From the NCBI RefSeq assembly GCF_023856365.1, contig NC_064543.1, forward strand, positions 5,306,952-5,370,951: a stretch of DNA of 64,000 nt, in the 5' to 3' direction. This document shows positions 36,136 to 47,210 of the stretch, in pieces. The DNA comes from Brienomyrus brachyistius (lineage: Eukaryota > Chordata > Actinopteri > Osteoglossiformes > Mormyridae). The position numbers and the translations under genes were made by a program. Every line of letters begins with the position of its first letter. Positions within the stretch are counted from its first letter, which is position 1. Below the pieces are notes generated by a model that was not told where the DNA came from, made no database searches, and saw nothing but the letters and a program-made list of their open reading frames with translations.

Positions 36136-37158
36136 CTAGTATTTTGTATGACCGCCGTGATTTTTAAGGACAGCACCAAGTCTTCTAGGCATGGAATGAA
36201 CAAGTTGGCGACATATTGCAACATCTCTCTTTTTCCATCCTTCAAGAATAACCTGTTTCAGAGCCTGGATGCTGGATGGAGAGTGATGCTCAACTTGTCG
36301 CTTCAGAATTCCCCACAGGTGTTCGATTGGGTTCAGATCAGGAGACATACTTGGCCATTCAATCACCTTCACCCTGTTCTTCAGAAATGCAACAGTAGCT
36401 TTAGATGTGTGTTTTGGATCATTGTCGTGTTGGAAAAGTGCACGACGACCAAGTGCATGGAGAGATGGCAGCATCTTCTCCTTCAGTATAGAGCAGTACA
36501 TTGTTGAGTTCATGATACCATCAATGAAATGCAGCTCCCCAACACCAGCAGCACTCATGCAGCCCCACATAAGGACACTGCCACCACCATGCTTCACTGT
36601 AGGCACCATGCATTTTTCTTTGAAATCCTCACCTTTACGACGCCATACAGTTTTGAAACAAGTAGTTCCAAAAACAGGGATTTTTGTCTCATCACTCCAG
36701 AGTATAGAGTCCCAGTAGTCTTCATCTTTTTCCGCATGGGCCCTAGCAAATTCTAGGCGTGCTTTTTTGTGCATGGGCTTTAGGAGAGGCTTCCTTCGCG
36801 GACGATACCCATGCATGCCATTCCTCTGCAGTGTGCGCCGTATGGTGTCATGGGAAACAGTCACTCCAGTTTGGCTTTCTACTACTTTAGCTAACTGCAG
36901 TGAACTTGCATGGAGATTTTCTTCAACCCTTCTCATCAGCAGACGCTCCTCTCGAGATGTTAACTTCCGTGGACGGCCTGGACGTCGCTGTAAGATCGTT
37001 GCACTTCCATCTTTCTTGAATTTTTGGATCACTTTTGCTACAGTATTTTGACTGATAGGTAAAGCTTTGCTGATCTTCTTGTAGCCCTCACCTTTTTTGT
37101 GTAAAGAAATGATTGCCTTTCTCAGATTTTGTGACATTTCTCTTCCATGTGGAGCCAT
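36136..37158 (-). CDS. Intact Tc1-like transposase, 340 aa
   Basis: This is a DDE transposase that would cut and paste the surrounding element in the nucleus. I chose the start at 37158 (MAPHGREMSQNLRKAIISLH), which gives the usual 340 aa; an upstream in-frame ATG at 37233 would add 25 residues. The order is: a paired-like helix-turn-helix (about 1-55), the GRPRK hook (about 61-65), a second HTH (about 75-115), then the catalytic domain with Asp156 in WSDETK, a glycine-rich KHGGGS box, Asp245 in QHDNDPKHTS and Glu279 in NPIEHLWG. It ends GGHTKY and TAG. There is no frameshift or stop. The Asp245-Glu279 gap has 33 residues, one fewer than the DD34E standard (FLKNRVKV against LLKKLRVKV-type relatives), which might impair activity. 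Confidence 0.95.
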   Translation of the reverse strand: MAPHGREMSQNLRKAIISLHKKGEGYKKISKALPISQNTVAKVIQKFKKDGSATILQRRPGRPRKLTSREERLLMRRVEENLHASSLQLAKVVESQTGVTVSHDTIRRTLQRNGMHGYRPRRKPLLKPMHKKARLEFARAHAEKDEDYWDSILWSDETKIPVFGTTCFKTVWRRKGEDFKEKCMVPTVKHGGGSVLMWGCMSAAGVGELHFIDGIMNSTMYCSILKEKMLPSLHALGRRALFQHDNDPKHTSKATVAFLKNRVKVIEWPSMSPDLNPIEHLWGILKRQVEHHSPSSIQALKQVILEGWKKRDVAICRQLVHSMPRRLGAVLKNHGGHTKY

Positions 37159-37317
37159 TGCTGACAGCATGAAATGGGAAGGGCTTTTCTTTGTTAAGTA
37201 ATGCCCTTTTATAGTCACCTGTCTGCTGGACACCTCTTAAATGAATCATTAGACTCACCTGTGGTTGAATGCCTGTTAATTAGAATTTTGTAGTCTTAAG
37301 TGTGGCTTTTCTCCTAA

Positions 37318-37542
37318 GACTATAATTGGGGTGTACTCATTTTTGCAACATGGGCTTGAGTGAATTTGTTAGGAAAATCACTTTTTTGTGTGTGCAAATC
37401 AACAAATCTTGTTTGCAATCAATGGCCCACATTTGTGAGAGTATTTTGTAATATAGTATCTCATAGAAAATGTTGATTCTGAAAGGAAACTAAAGGTTTT
37501 CTGACAAATGTAGTGGGGTGTACTCATTTATGCTGAGCACTG
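37318..37542 (-). repeat. Right IR/DR arm of the Tc1 element
   Basis: It carries the inner direct repeat at 37328-37344 and the outer one at 37515-37542. It lies upstream of the transposase start and so also holds whatever promoter the transposase uses. Confidence 0.8.
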
Positions 37543-37544
37543 TA

Positions 37545-40455
37545 CATATGATCAGTCACTTGGCAGATGTGCAGATGATGTGCTAAGAATCGTAAGGATG
37601 ACCGGACCCAGATTCCGGACCGTGAAGGATCACATTCCGGCAAGGGTTCTGCTCTTGGACCCATTAGCAGGAGCTTCAACCAAAAGTTTCCGGAAAAAGC
37701 AACCATCTGTGTGAAACAACGCAGCTGGGGCCTCTGCATGGAGGTGTGATGGGCATCTTTCCCGTCACCGTGCAGGAAACACAGTGAGCTGACACAAGGC
37801 AGCGTCCAACTATGGGATGGCGTGTAGAGAAAAGCCAGGTGCATCAACAAACATCAGCGACAACTAAATCTGCTGGACCGCCGTAGACAGCAGGAGAAGC
37901 CGCTCTGAATTACAACTACATGACATCGATAAATAATTCAATTACGGTTTAAAGCCACAGGCTTTTGGTGTGATTGCACCCCGCATACATGCTGCAAAAG
38001 TGAATTCAGCATACAGCGTACACTAAAATGCACAAAACGGCTTGTCAGCCAGAGATGAGGCGATCACACCTAATCAGTAATAACACCGCTAATGCTAGCG
38101 CTATTGCAGTCGGTCCATTTTGCCATTACGTGATTTAATTGGTGCCCTTAGAGGGAGTCTGAAACACACTGGACACCATCAGGTCGCGGCGAGAGGTGCA
38201 TGCATTAACACGTATGATAAGCTTCTCAGCAGTGTGTTGTAAAACCCAACATGCAGGGAGTGGTAGCAAATAAAGGAGTAAACACGGAGAAAACACAGAG
38301 CTAGGGACGCGTGGAGCCTTTTATCCTGGCATAGCCGAAAGACCCTCTGACCACTCGCATTTCCCAGGGAGGATGGACAAGTGCTGCATGCAGGTAGCTA
38401 AGCAACAGAAACCGTCGCTTCTGCCGCAACAGGCAGAGCATCTTACCGGGTACAATGTAGGGGTGACGCATGCATAACCGCCTCCCTCCTTCTTGGTGTT
38501 TCTATGCAGAGGATGTTCAACCCGCAGTAATAATTCAGACAGAAAACACCCTTAAACAGCTTCCTGATTGTCTCATGGCCCCTTCCTGTATAGTAGGTCA
38601 GCTGGTTCAAACCCACACAGCCTTTTAAATGAATAGCGCCATTTCCCACACGTACAGTATGTCCCTCTAGCCATGACCTCGAAATGAGAAATCATACATA
38701 AATAAATAGCACATAAATACTCACATCTAAAGGGGTTAATTGCGCTTATTAACATCGACGTGGGGGCCGTGAGAAAGACTGGGCCCCTGGCTGAATTCTG
38801 GCAGGTTCGGAGCCGGGTGACAGCGAGGCCCACGGGCTGCGACACGCTCAGAGCCATCGGCAAACCCGCGGCGGCGACGTTTCATGGGCGATTCAGTAGC
38901 CCCTTAATTACAGTGATTCTTGGCAACAGCTGCATGTCGCCTCAGACTCATACACAGATAGCAATGCTAGCGGGCTTCTTAAAAGAAAAAAAAAAACCTA
39001 CTAATAACCGCAAACTAGATAGGATTTGACGCTTAGCCACAGTTTCATTCCCTCCTCTCACTGTTTTTAATTAAAACGAAAAGAAAACAAGGACTCGTTT
39101 CGCAGAGACAGCTGGAATTAAAGGCGGAGGCGGAAAGGAAGGATTCCCTGCTGCGGCGTGTCTCGTGATAAAAACAGGGGCACACCGTGATGAGGGTCCG
39201 GGGCTGGGCGCTGCCAGGGCATTTCGCGAAAGTTATTGAAGCCCAGACTGTGGATGTCCACGCATGAAATCACCCCCTCCTGCTAAATGTCACTGTCTAG
39301 AGACCCTCTCCCGCTGCTCCCAGACAGATCCCCTTACTCTTCCACAGTTCACCTGCTAAGCGGGCCAGCTGGGGTCAGAGTACGGCTCATCCCTCACAAT
39401 GCACAGGCCAGAGTGACTCAGCTATGACTCACTTCTGTGTCAGAGAAGGTCAGGAGGGTCCCATTCCCCGTCTGTCCCAGAACAATAAATGACTGGCTAC
39501 TTTGCTAACAACGTGCCAAGTTCTACCTGTGTGAAGTTTTCCAAGCTTTAAATCTCCGTCAAAACTCCGCTTCCTTCCAGTACGAGATGCTTGTACGGCA
39601 CACATAACACCCAGCTCTTAGCTCTAGCACTTAGCTACTAAAAACCCTAGCTACTCAACCATCTAGATACTCAAACACCTAGCTACGTAGCTAAGACGTA
39701 GCTATTCAAAAAGGAAACGACTCAAAGCAGAGGTCTGACTTACAGCTCAGACTGAAGAAGATGTCCTTCTATATCTTATACTTGATTCAAAGCTCTGGCT
39801 TCACATTCATTTAGGCGGTGCATACACTACACACTGTACATCTCTCTACATTTTAAACAGAACCTCAAGTGGCCGTTTTATTATTGTACCAGATCACCAG
39901 TAGGACACAAGGGTGTTTTTCAACTAATTAAACTAATTTCCTGAAAACTTGCAATAGGCTCTTGACTTTCATCCTCAACTGGGACTCCTTTGGCTGATAA
40001 CAGTCTCCATCGCGCAACAAGAAAAATGTGTGGAGCGGCGTGCAGTGATTCCGACGGAATTCGGTGACACACGCTAGCCTGCAGTTCCCGATTTCTCCTC
40101 AGACTCTTCCTTTCCCATCTCATTTCATTTCTGGTGCCCAACTCATTCCCCTTCTTCGCTCTGGCGGTGGTGCGTAATACCGTCTTTATCACTAAAGTGG
40201 GCTTGGTGCGTAGGTGCTGGGACCAGAAAACGAGCGAAATGCAGAAAGGGAGACGGAGAACAGGTGAAGGGGTCCATTTCATTTGCCACCCCATACAGCC
40301 AGTGAAACATGAAATTAAATTAGGCCTGTATGCTTCAGGAGCTGAAAATGACAGTAGGTGCCCGACTCACCGAAAGAAGTACAGTATTTATTTATAATAA
40401 TTTCTCAATTTTCCATCATGTTCATCTTTCCCCATAATCTGACTCCTTTTTACTA
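37545..40455. other. Region without a recognisable gene
   Basis: Scattered short open frames have no family likeness and no paired splice sites. It includes GC-richer patches at 38760-38890 and 39120-39300. No repeats were recognised with confidence. Confidence 0.6.
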
Positions 40456-40609
40456 CCAGGTACCTCAATCCGCATATAATTATGGGATTACTTTTTGTGA
40501 ACCTGACACCAAGAAAAAGGTTTTTTTTTTTTTGGGGGGGGGGGGGGGGGGGGAGGCGGCATTGTAAATAACATGAAACTGCATAATGCAATTTTGAAAC
40601 ATTTTTTAA
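40456..40609 (+). repeat. Dispersed repeat, copy 1, with inserted poly(G)
   Basis: CCGCATATAATTATGGGATT, TGTGAACCTGACACCAAGAA and GTAAATAACATGAAACTGCA align with 47069-47190 at high identity. Where the second copy has only a T run followed by GG, this copy has T13 (40521-40533) and G20 (40534-40553) plus AGGCGGCATT. Confidence 0.85.
40534..40553 (+). repeat. Poly(G) tract, 20 nt, directly after T13
   Basis: T13 passes straight into G20 inside a dispersed repeat; the sister copy lacks the G run. Confidence 0.95.
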
Positions 40610-42457
40610 ATAAAAGTGCAAAGTCCATAAATGGGCTTCCAGTTTGCAAGAAGCCCAATTTGTCGAATCTTCCTCGTAGCGCCGCTCTGTAGAAGGTCCC
40701 TGCGCTACTTGATGGGATTTCGAATGGGTTCGATTAGCTTGTTGGAGGTGAACTGAGGAAATGCATCGCAGGTGTAAATGCGGATCTAGTGAAGCTGAGG
40801 GCGTCGCTGTAGAGGAAGGAGGGCTTATTCAAAATGAACTGTGGCTAAAAGGAAACGGAAAAAGAGATGAATAGTTTTGGTAGGAGAGTTGGTGTTTTCT
40901 CATCTCCCAAAGAAGGGATTTAAAAACCATACCTGTAAACAATTTAACAACATAAAATCAAGGTAGCTTTTTGTCACCTCATCCATAATCATGTATTCAG
41001 AGGAACAGAGGGACTCTCAGAAGTGTCACGACATGAAACAGACACAGGGCAAATAGCTAAACACTGAAAACCTGGTACAGCGAGGGTTAAGTGCACAGCT
41101 ATGAGACATTAAATAGAATGAACAGATCGATGTATACCGTTATGAGGCGGGGGGGTTCCAAGACCAAATCCTGCTCAGGGATGTTGTTAATTCCCCAGGT
41201 CTCCTGTCAATTCGCACCCATGGGACGAACCATTTCCTCGGCTGTATTTAACGGAATATAATGGCGCTGTCACGCACGGCTGTCTTTCAAAGATGGCTGC
41301 CCCGCTATATATGTATTTTCACCCAGCTGGTCATGCGTGAGCTGTTTTCTACAGGGCGGGCACAATGTTGAAGCTTAGGAGAGCTTCCTGTCTGACCACG
41401 ATGCTAAACTTCACTGACAGACCCAGATCAGTGTGACATGCAGGTGAGGGGGCAGGTACACAGCATATATGCTGTGAATTCACAGATCCACCTCCCAACA
41501 AAAGCAGCCTCCTGTCATCACGGGTAAAGGTTGGCCTTCCAGACCGTGGTGATTTCAGCGTGATGGACTCTGCTGTAACTGGCGTACAGTTCTGATTGTT
41601 TGGACTGTGCTCATACTAAGAGAGCTTGGCAACAGGAAACTGCAGTTGAATTAATCACTAATTCACTGCTTTGCAAGTATAAACCTGTGCTATCTTATAT
41701 CTAGATAATTATATTTACAATAATTAAGTAAATGTATCTCCCTCCTAGCCTCATCCATGCATAAATTACATATAAGTTCCATAATTGAGGAACACAACCA
41801 ATACGTGACTCACGTGAAGGTTAATTACAGTAAACGATAGAAGCAATATAGGCACTGAATGAGAGGAACGTGGTTGGTCAGTTACTGCCATCAATCGTCA
41901 ACTGTCAGTGGGCATGAAGTCCTAATTAAGACTCGTCTGGAAGGCATAGAAAGAAAGTTCAGCTTTCTAATGTCACTCCTCGCCTCTCTTCAGCGTTGAA
42001 GATTCCCTTCATGCCTGGCGGGGTCATGCCATTTACAAAGTTCCTTTTTCTTACGCACTGGCCTGTATTATTGAATCTTCATTCACTTGCCCTGCAAGTG
42101 GGATAGTCAACACCTGTTGTAACTGACGTTAATGTGATGGGATGGATGGTCGTTGTATCGAGCCCTTGTTTTAATCGGCATTATGTACACAGCGTGTTTC
42201 CAGAGACACTCTGTCATTCACACAGCTACAAATTCTAGGCCCCCTGGCAAAGTGTCACCTTGGACCCCCCCCCCCCCCCCCCCAACTGGGGTTGCCACTT
42301 TCTGAAGCAATACAAGATGCCGGTTTCTACCCCAGCTACGTACACTGGGCAGGTGTGTAGGAGCGTCATAGATATGTTGGCAGATTACGGGGGCCCGGCA
42401 TTTGACAACAGCCTGAGTGCATAAAATGATGTGTAAAATCGGGCAGAGAGTAGAGCA
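40610..42457. other. Region without a recognisable gene
   Basis: AT-rich sequence with a C19 run at 42265-42283. No exon-like or transposon-like segment was found elsewhere in it. Confidence 0.6.
42265..42283 (+). repeat. Poly(C) tract, 19 nt
   Basis: Uninterrupted C19 between ACCTTGGA and AACTGGGG. Confidence 0.95.
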
Positions 42458-42665
42458 GAGGTAAAAAGTTCAGGTTCAGAAAGTAAAAATCCAGACCAAG
42501 GTCTTGTTTCAGCCAATCAATTGAGTCACAGAGTACTCATCTGGATGGTTGAAACAAAACCTTGGTTTGGATTTGATTTTCCGGACCAGAACTTTCCACC
42601 TCTGGACTAGAGTATCTTACAGGATCATGCACTTCACCACTGGGACCCGAATTTAGCATATTATT
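42458..42665. mobile_element. Fold-back MITE, copy 2 of a dispersed pair
   Basis: The left arm GAGGTAAAAAGTTCAGGTTC mirrors the right GACCAGAACTTTCCACCTC. The inner arms AGTAAAAATCCAGACCAAGG and CCTTGGTTTGGATTTGATTT pair too. It shares the core and the downstream AGGATCATGCACTTCACCAC with 35462-35640. Confidence 0.75.
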
Positions 42666-42894
42666 TTATGTAGGTGAATGCTCGTCACGTGCTGGGCCCC
42701 CTTAATCTGCCAGGGTGTTCATTGCGGCTGCAGAAAGTGATTCGTTTTATAATTGATTAATCACATGATCAGGCTATCAACTAATCAATTAGCTGGGGCA
42801 AAACACTGGGTTTATAGAATGCTTTATTTAATGCTTTATTTAAAAAATATCAAGCCACACCTGTAATTAAAACTTTATGTGGTAGAAAGAATGT

Positions 42895-43000
42895 AGAGGT
42901 GCAATGGTTCACAAAAGTCATGGCTTGGGAAACACTTTGGTTTTGGGTTCATGGTTCAGTTCAATTTCGGTACAGTAGGGAAAACAGAATTTGTTTTTAA
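42895..43000 (+). mobile_element. Possible MITE end (GTGCAATGGTTC type)
   Basis: GGTGCAATGGTTCACAAAAG, TGGCTTGGGAAACACTTTGG and GTTCAATTTCGGTACAGTAG resemble a dispersed hAT-type MITE end that I recall from fish. No second terminus was found. Confidence 0.35.
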
Positions 43001-43691
43001 TTCTATTATTATTAAAACTACAAACAAAATTAGAAACAGTTATGAACCAAACAGAAGGTAATGCTTCTGTCAATGAGTCTAAAAGGTGCTCAATCGCACA
43101 CAAAAAATAAATACGTAAAATAAATTTTAAAAATTTTATAATGTGGCATCATAACCATCGTAATGAACAAAAGCCCATTCAAATCTACAACTGGGTATGT
43201 CACTTATCTGTAGCGATAGACACCCAAATGAATCTTTTTTTTTTTCCTTCCTTATGTGTCACAGGGAGATGAACTCACAGAGGCTGTTTCTGCCTCGCCC
43301 TGGTTATACACACGCCAGTCTCAAATGAGTTAGCATGTCGGACGTAGCGTCATATGCAAGTTCGGTATAAAAAGAGGCGAGAGACATTCTTGGTCTTATC
43401 AAACACTCTCTCTGCGGTGCTGGTATAATTCAGCGAGAAATCAAAATGTTTCCAAACTACTAATTTAAGTGACACAGGAGAGTGTTTGGACTCTCCAGCA
43501 CCAGCCGTAACAAACTCACAGTCTCAATTAACAAGATGTTTTCCATTTTGAACATCTACTTGCGGATATAGGTTTCACCCATGTCAAGATATGTATTCCC
43601 TTACAAAAATGTGATAGCATTCCAAGTCCTGTGACAGAATACCACACAAGGTTTGTGTTCTTATTTCTTCTTGTGTTACTGTAGATATTCC

Positions 43692-43975
43692 TGTAGTATT
43701 TTTCTGTGTGCACTGTGAGGTTTGTGTGGTATATTGGGACATATTACTACAGCATGTGTGTAGTATTTTTCTGTGTGCACTGTGAGGTTTGTGTGGTATA
43801 TTGGGACATATTACTACACAGCATGTGTGTAGTATTTTTCTGTGTGTTCTGTGAGTTTTGTGTGGTATATTGGGACATATTACTAGTGGAAGTGTGTAGT
43901 ATTTTTCTGTGTGTTCTGTGAGTTTTGTGTGGTATATTGTGACATATTACTATAATAGCATGTGTGTACTATTTT
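43692..43975 (+). repeat. Tandem array, 67-71-bp unit, four copies and a partial fifth
   Basis: TGTAGTATTTTTCTGTGTG starts at 43692, 43759, 43828 and 43895, and a decayed TGTACTATTTT at 43966. Units also share TTTGTGTGGTATATTGGGAC and ATATTACTA. Copy lengths vary by small insertions next to the GCATG junction. Confidence 0.9.
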
Positions 43976-45412
43976 AGTGCTTTGTGATATTCCTGTAACC
44001 TTGTGGTATCCCTGTGCTATTATTGCTTGCAGATTACTTTGCATTATTACTTTTTTAATTATTTCCTTTTAAAATGGCTCCTACCAACTGATTTATTCAA
44101 TTTCCTAATTTTTACGAGTTAAGAGTAAATGTAAATAAAGCAGCTACTCAGTGCACAAAATGTGTGTCATGACATCATCAGTGTCAGACATTTACAGGAC
44201 AAGCTCTAAACCACACCCACCCGTGGGATCATTATGTGGTGCTGTTACTCTAGGCAATAAGCTGCATCAGTGCTGGCAGCCAAAGGCCATAATTCATCAT
44301 CATTCCTCCATTTCTATAAATATAACCAAGCCTCTAACCAGCTTTCATATGTAATGATGAGGTTTTAACAAATTAAATAATGCCAGCCACAATTCTCGTC
44401 TTACAGAAACACAAGAAACATAATGTCAGATGCAACTCATATGATCTCCCAAAATCATCGAAATGATCACTTATAGAATTCATAAATTCACAAAAACAGG
44501 GAATACAGGAGTTTGAATGTGTCTTCATGACAAACTTACAGCTAGAGAGTTTTCTGAGTAAAGATATTTGACATTTATTTAGCAGATGATCTTGTCAAAA
44601 GCAACATGCAAGTTAGGAAAATAGCACATCACAAACATACTCGCTATCAAGGATTCAATTGGGCATTTTAGTTTGAGTTAAATAAAATGAAACATAATAG
44701 GCTGTAGTTCTTTCAGTCGAGGTGACAGCCTCCGTATAAAGCCGTGTGACAGGTTTCCCAGGCTTGAGAGGTTTTGACCACTCTTATTTACATGTGGCGA
44801 TGACAGTTGGGATAAATGACTGTTCAAGATCAAAAGCAAGATGAAGGCAGGAAGGAAGAGATTAAGACTCAAAGTCATGTGCTGCTCCTTATTGCCTGTA
44901 GGGGTCAGAATGGCAGAATACCAAGAGATCACAGCGGAGACATAACTGGGTCCACGACTCGGTCAGGACGGCAGAGGGAAGAAGAGAACGAGAACTCTAC
45001 CTGTAAATAGGTGGCAGCACATGGATAAAGAGGGAAAAGAATAATCCTGGGGATTTAGGCAGCGAAATGAGGTCTGCAGACGTGATCTGTGATGCTACGT
45101 TATTAATGTGAATGAAGGAACTCATCTCCCTACAGTACCGCACCATGGGACCAACGCGCATTTAACATACAACACAGAAGCACCTACCCTGGTTTGGGCT
45201 GAGAAGCGGACTTGTCCCTGGACTACAATGCAGGCTTGAGATCTTCCCATAAATCTGTAGCACCATGAATTAATGAGAAATGAAGCAGTTAGGACCTCCT
45301 GTATTATTCTTCATGACTTTACATTTAAACAAATGGAAACACTTTACTTAAAGCCATGTCTTTAGTCATTTATAGACACATTCAAAATGTATTATTTCAG
45401 AAGCATAAATCC
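43976..45412. other. Region without a recognisable gene
   Basis: Only a short dispersed-repeat fragment at 44569-44615 is recognised. The rest shows no splice-flanked open frame. Confidence 0.6.
44569..44615 (+). repeat. Fragment of a common fish repeat ('TTTAGCAGATG')
   Basis: GACATTTATTTAGCAGATGA then CAAAAGCAACATGCAAGTTA matches, with changes, a motif that I recall as very abundant in teleost genomes (a SINE/LINE tail). Confidence 0.5.
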
Positions 45413-46010
45413 TACTTTGTAACAGTCAGCTGTTTCATCCTAAGGCCACAAATTAGTGTTAGTAAATTGAGGCTACGATTAGGGTTAGAAAAAGTATGGC
45501 ATTTTCAGGCATCAACATGTGTTTTATGACAGTTCTGCTCCTCAGTAGGATAGGAAACCATAGTTTAGCATGCTTTAGTAGTATATTTCCTAATTTGTAA
45601 CGGCCTGTTCCAACACACTAAGGCTCCAGATTAGGGTTAGCTTTAGCAAACTGTGCCTAGGGTTAGGGTTAGAACAAGTATGGCACTTTCAGGCATCAAA
45701 ATGTGTTTTTATGACAGTTCTGCTCCCCCGTAGGATTGGAAACCACAGACTACCATCCATTAGTAGCATATTTCCTACTTTGTAGTGGCCTGTTGTAACA
45801 CCCTAAGGCCCCAAATTAGGGTTAGGGTTAGCAAACTGTGCCTAGTGTTAGGGTTAGAAAAAGTATGGCATTTTCAGGCATCAAAATGTGTTTTTATGAC
45901 AGTTCTGCTCCCCCGTAGGATAGGAATCCATAGTTCAACATGCTTTAGTACCATATTTCTTACTTCCCAACAGCCTGTTTTTTGACCTGAAGCCCCTAAA
46001 TTAGGGTTCG
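45413..46010 (+). repeat. Tandem array, about 184-bp unit, three copies, with TTAGGG motifs
   Basis: AAGTATGGCATTTTCAGGCA recurs at 45492, about 45676 and 45861, a spacing of 184-185 bp. Each unit has GGGTTAGGGTTAG-like words, ATGACAGTTCTGCTC and a CCTAAGGC..AAATTAGGGTT box. The copies differ at several per cent of positions. Beyond 46010 the sequence changes to an AT-rich repeat ending in AAATAAAGTGTTACC at about 46355. Confidence 0.88.
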
Positions 46011-47068
46011 GACAGTGCATTCATAAACATAACAAACATAGTTGTAAATATGTATAAAAAGGCATAACACATTACAGCAATGACTTTTATGTAATTTAAA
46101 TGCTCTATCAAGGTCCCATCTATAAACCAATATAGATATCTTTATTATGTAGCCCAAAGAATCCTTAATTTTTTGATCAACCCTAAACATAGTAATTCAT
46201 TCATTGTACAGGTATCTATTGTGCATTATCAATGACATCTTCATAAGGCATATACTTGGTTATAATGTCGTATGCTTTTCCATAAATATTGATAGCCAAT
46301 GCTTTTTGAATGTTTCATTATTTGTTACGAATATATTTATGAAAACAGCGCCTTAAATAAAGTGTTACCAAACAAACCCACCATCAGTAATGGCTGTTTT
46401 TTATGTGGAATAAAAGGGCCCCGTTCTGCTCCCCGAGCAGAAGCACGGATGAGGAAACCCTTCCCATCTTTTAATTAGACCCATACCTCACAGGTGAATT
46501 CCCTCAGTGAGTAAAGAGCTTCTCAAACCCCCCCATGAGGCCTATTAAACATACCGCCATATTTCAGTTTCTTCTTAATTGATAACGGATATGCAAGCCT
46601 ACATAATCCTGTGATCAGCGGATGATCATCTCAACTCATAAAAAGTCATAAAAAGCAGATTTACACTGTGGGTTCATAAAGATTTACAGAAGGCAATCTT
46701 CTACCTCCTCGTGAAGGATGCGTTATCCCGATTGTGTGTGTGTGTGTTTTTTTTTTCATTTCAAACGTCTTACAGTGCTTTACATATTTTTTTACAAAAA
46801 AAAAATGGCATTTGATCCACAGAACAAAGCTTTTCATTGTACATTGTATTCACATTCATTGCTTTACTGATATTTATCAATCAGTGAGATGTATGTATTA
46901 TCAGTGACAGTCTGGCACATGAAGACAGAGACACTTATAGAGAGAGTATTGCTTGTAGAACCGGATCTACCTTTGCAGGGGCCCAAGACAAAGCTTTACT
47001 TGGGAGGCCCCCCATCAAAACAACTGGTGAACATTTCACTTCCTGCACAATTCAGGTAATTTGGGGTT
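46011..47068. other. Region without a recognisable gene
   Basis: AT-rich sequence with a short TG repeat and T run at 46734-46759. It probably includes old repeat tail sequence (46011-46370). No coding sign. Confidence 0.55.
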
Positions 47069-47190
47069 CCAGGTATTCAACCCACATATAATTATGGGAT
47101 TATTCCTTGTGAACCTGACACCGAAAAACAGTTTTTTTTTTGGTAAATAACATGAAACTGCATAATGCAATTTTGAAACATTTTTTTAAA
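47069..47190 (+). repeat. Dispersed repeat, copy 2
   Basis: CCACATATAATTATGGGATT, TGTGAACCTGACACCGAAAA and GGTAAATAACATGAAACTGC match 40456-40609. It abuts a CA repeat and the end of a Tc1 relic. Confidence 0.85.
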
Positions 47191-47210
47191 ATACTCACAC
47201 ACACACATGC

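Larger units (their letters stand above)
35902..37542 (-). mobile_element. Full-length Tc1-like transposon with IR/DR ends
   Basis: The 1641-bp element is flanked by TA on both sides (35900-35901 and 37543-37544), the expected Tc1/mariner target duplication. The left end CAGTGCTCAGCATAAATGAG and the right end CTCATTTATGCTGAGCACTG are exact inverses, continuing through GTACACCCC. A second, inner copy of the motif occurs on each side (AAATGAATACACCCC at 36102-36116; GGGGTGTACTCATTTTT at 37328-37344). This gives roughly 220-bp inverted repeats with direct repeats at both ends, the Sleeping Beauty layout. The enclosed transposase frame is intact, so this copy is young. Confidence 0.95.

Noticed and set aside
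36136..37233. Longer 365-residue start for the Tc1 transposase
   Set aside because: The downstream Met at 37158 gives the usual 340 residues and begins the conserved MAPxG..MSxxLR region; the extra 25 residues look like untranslated leader.
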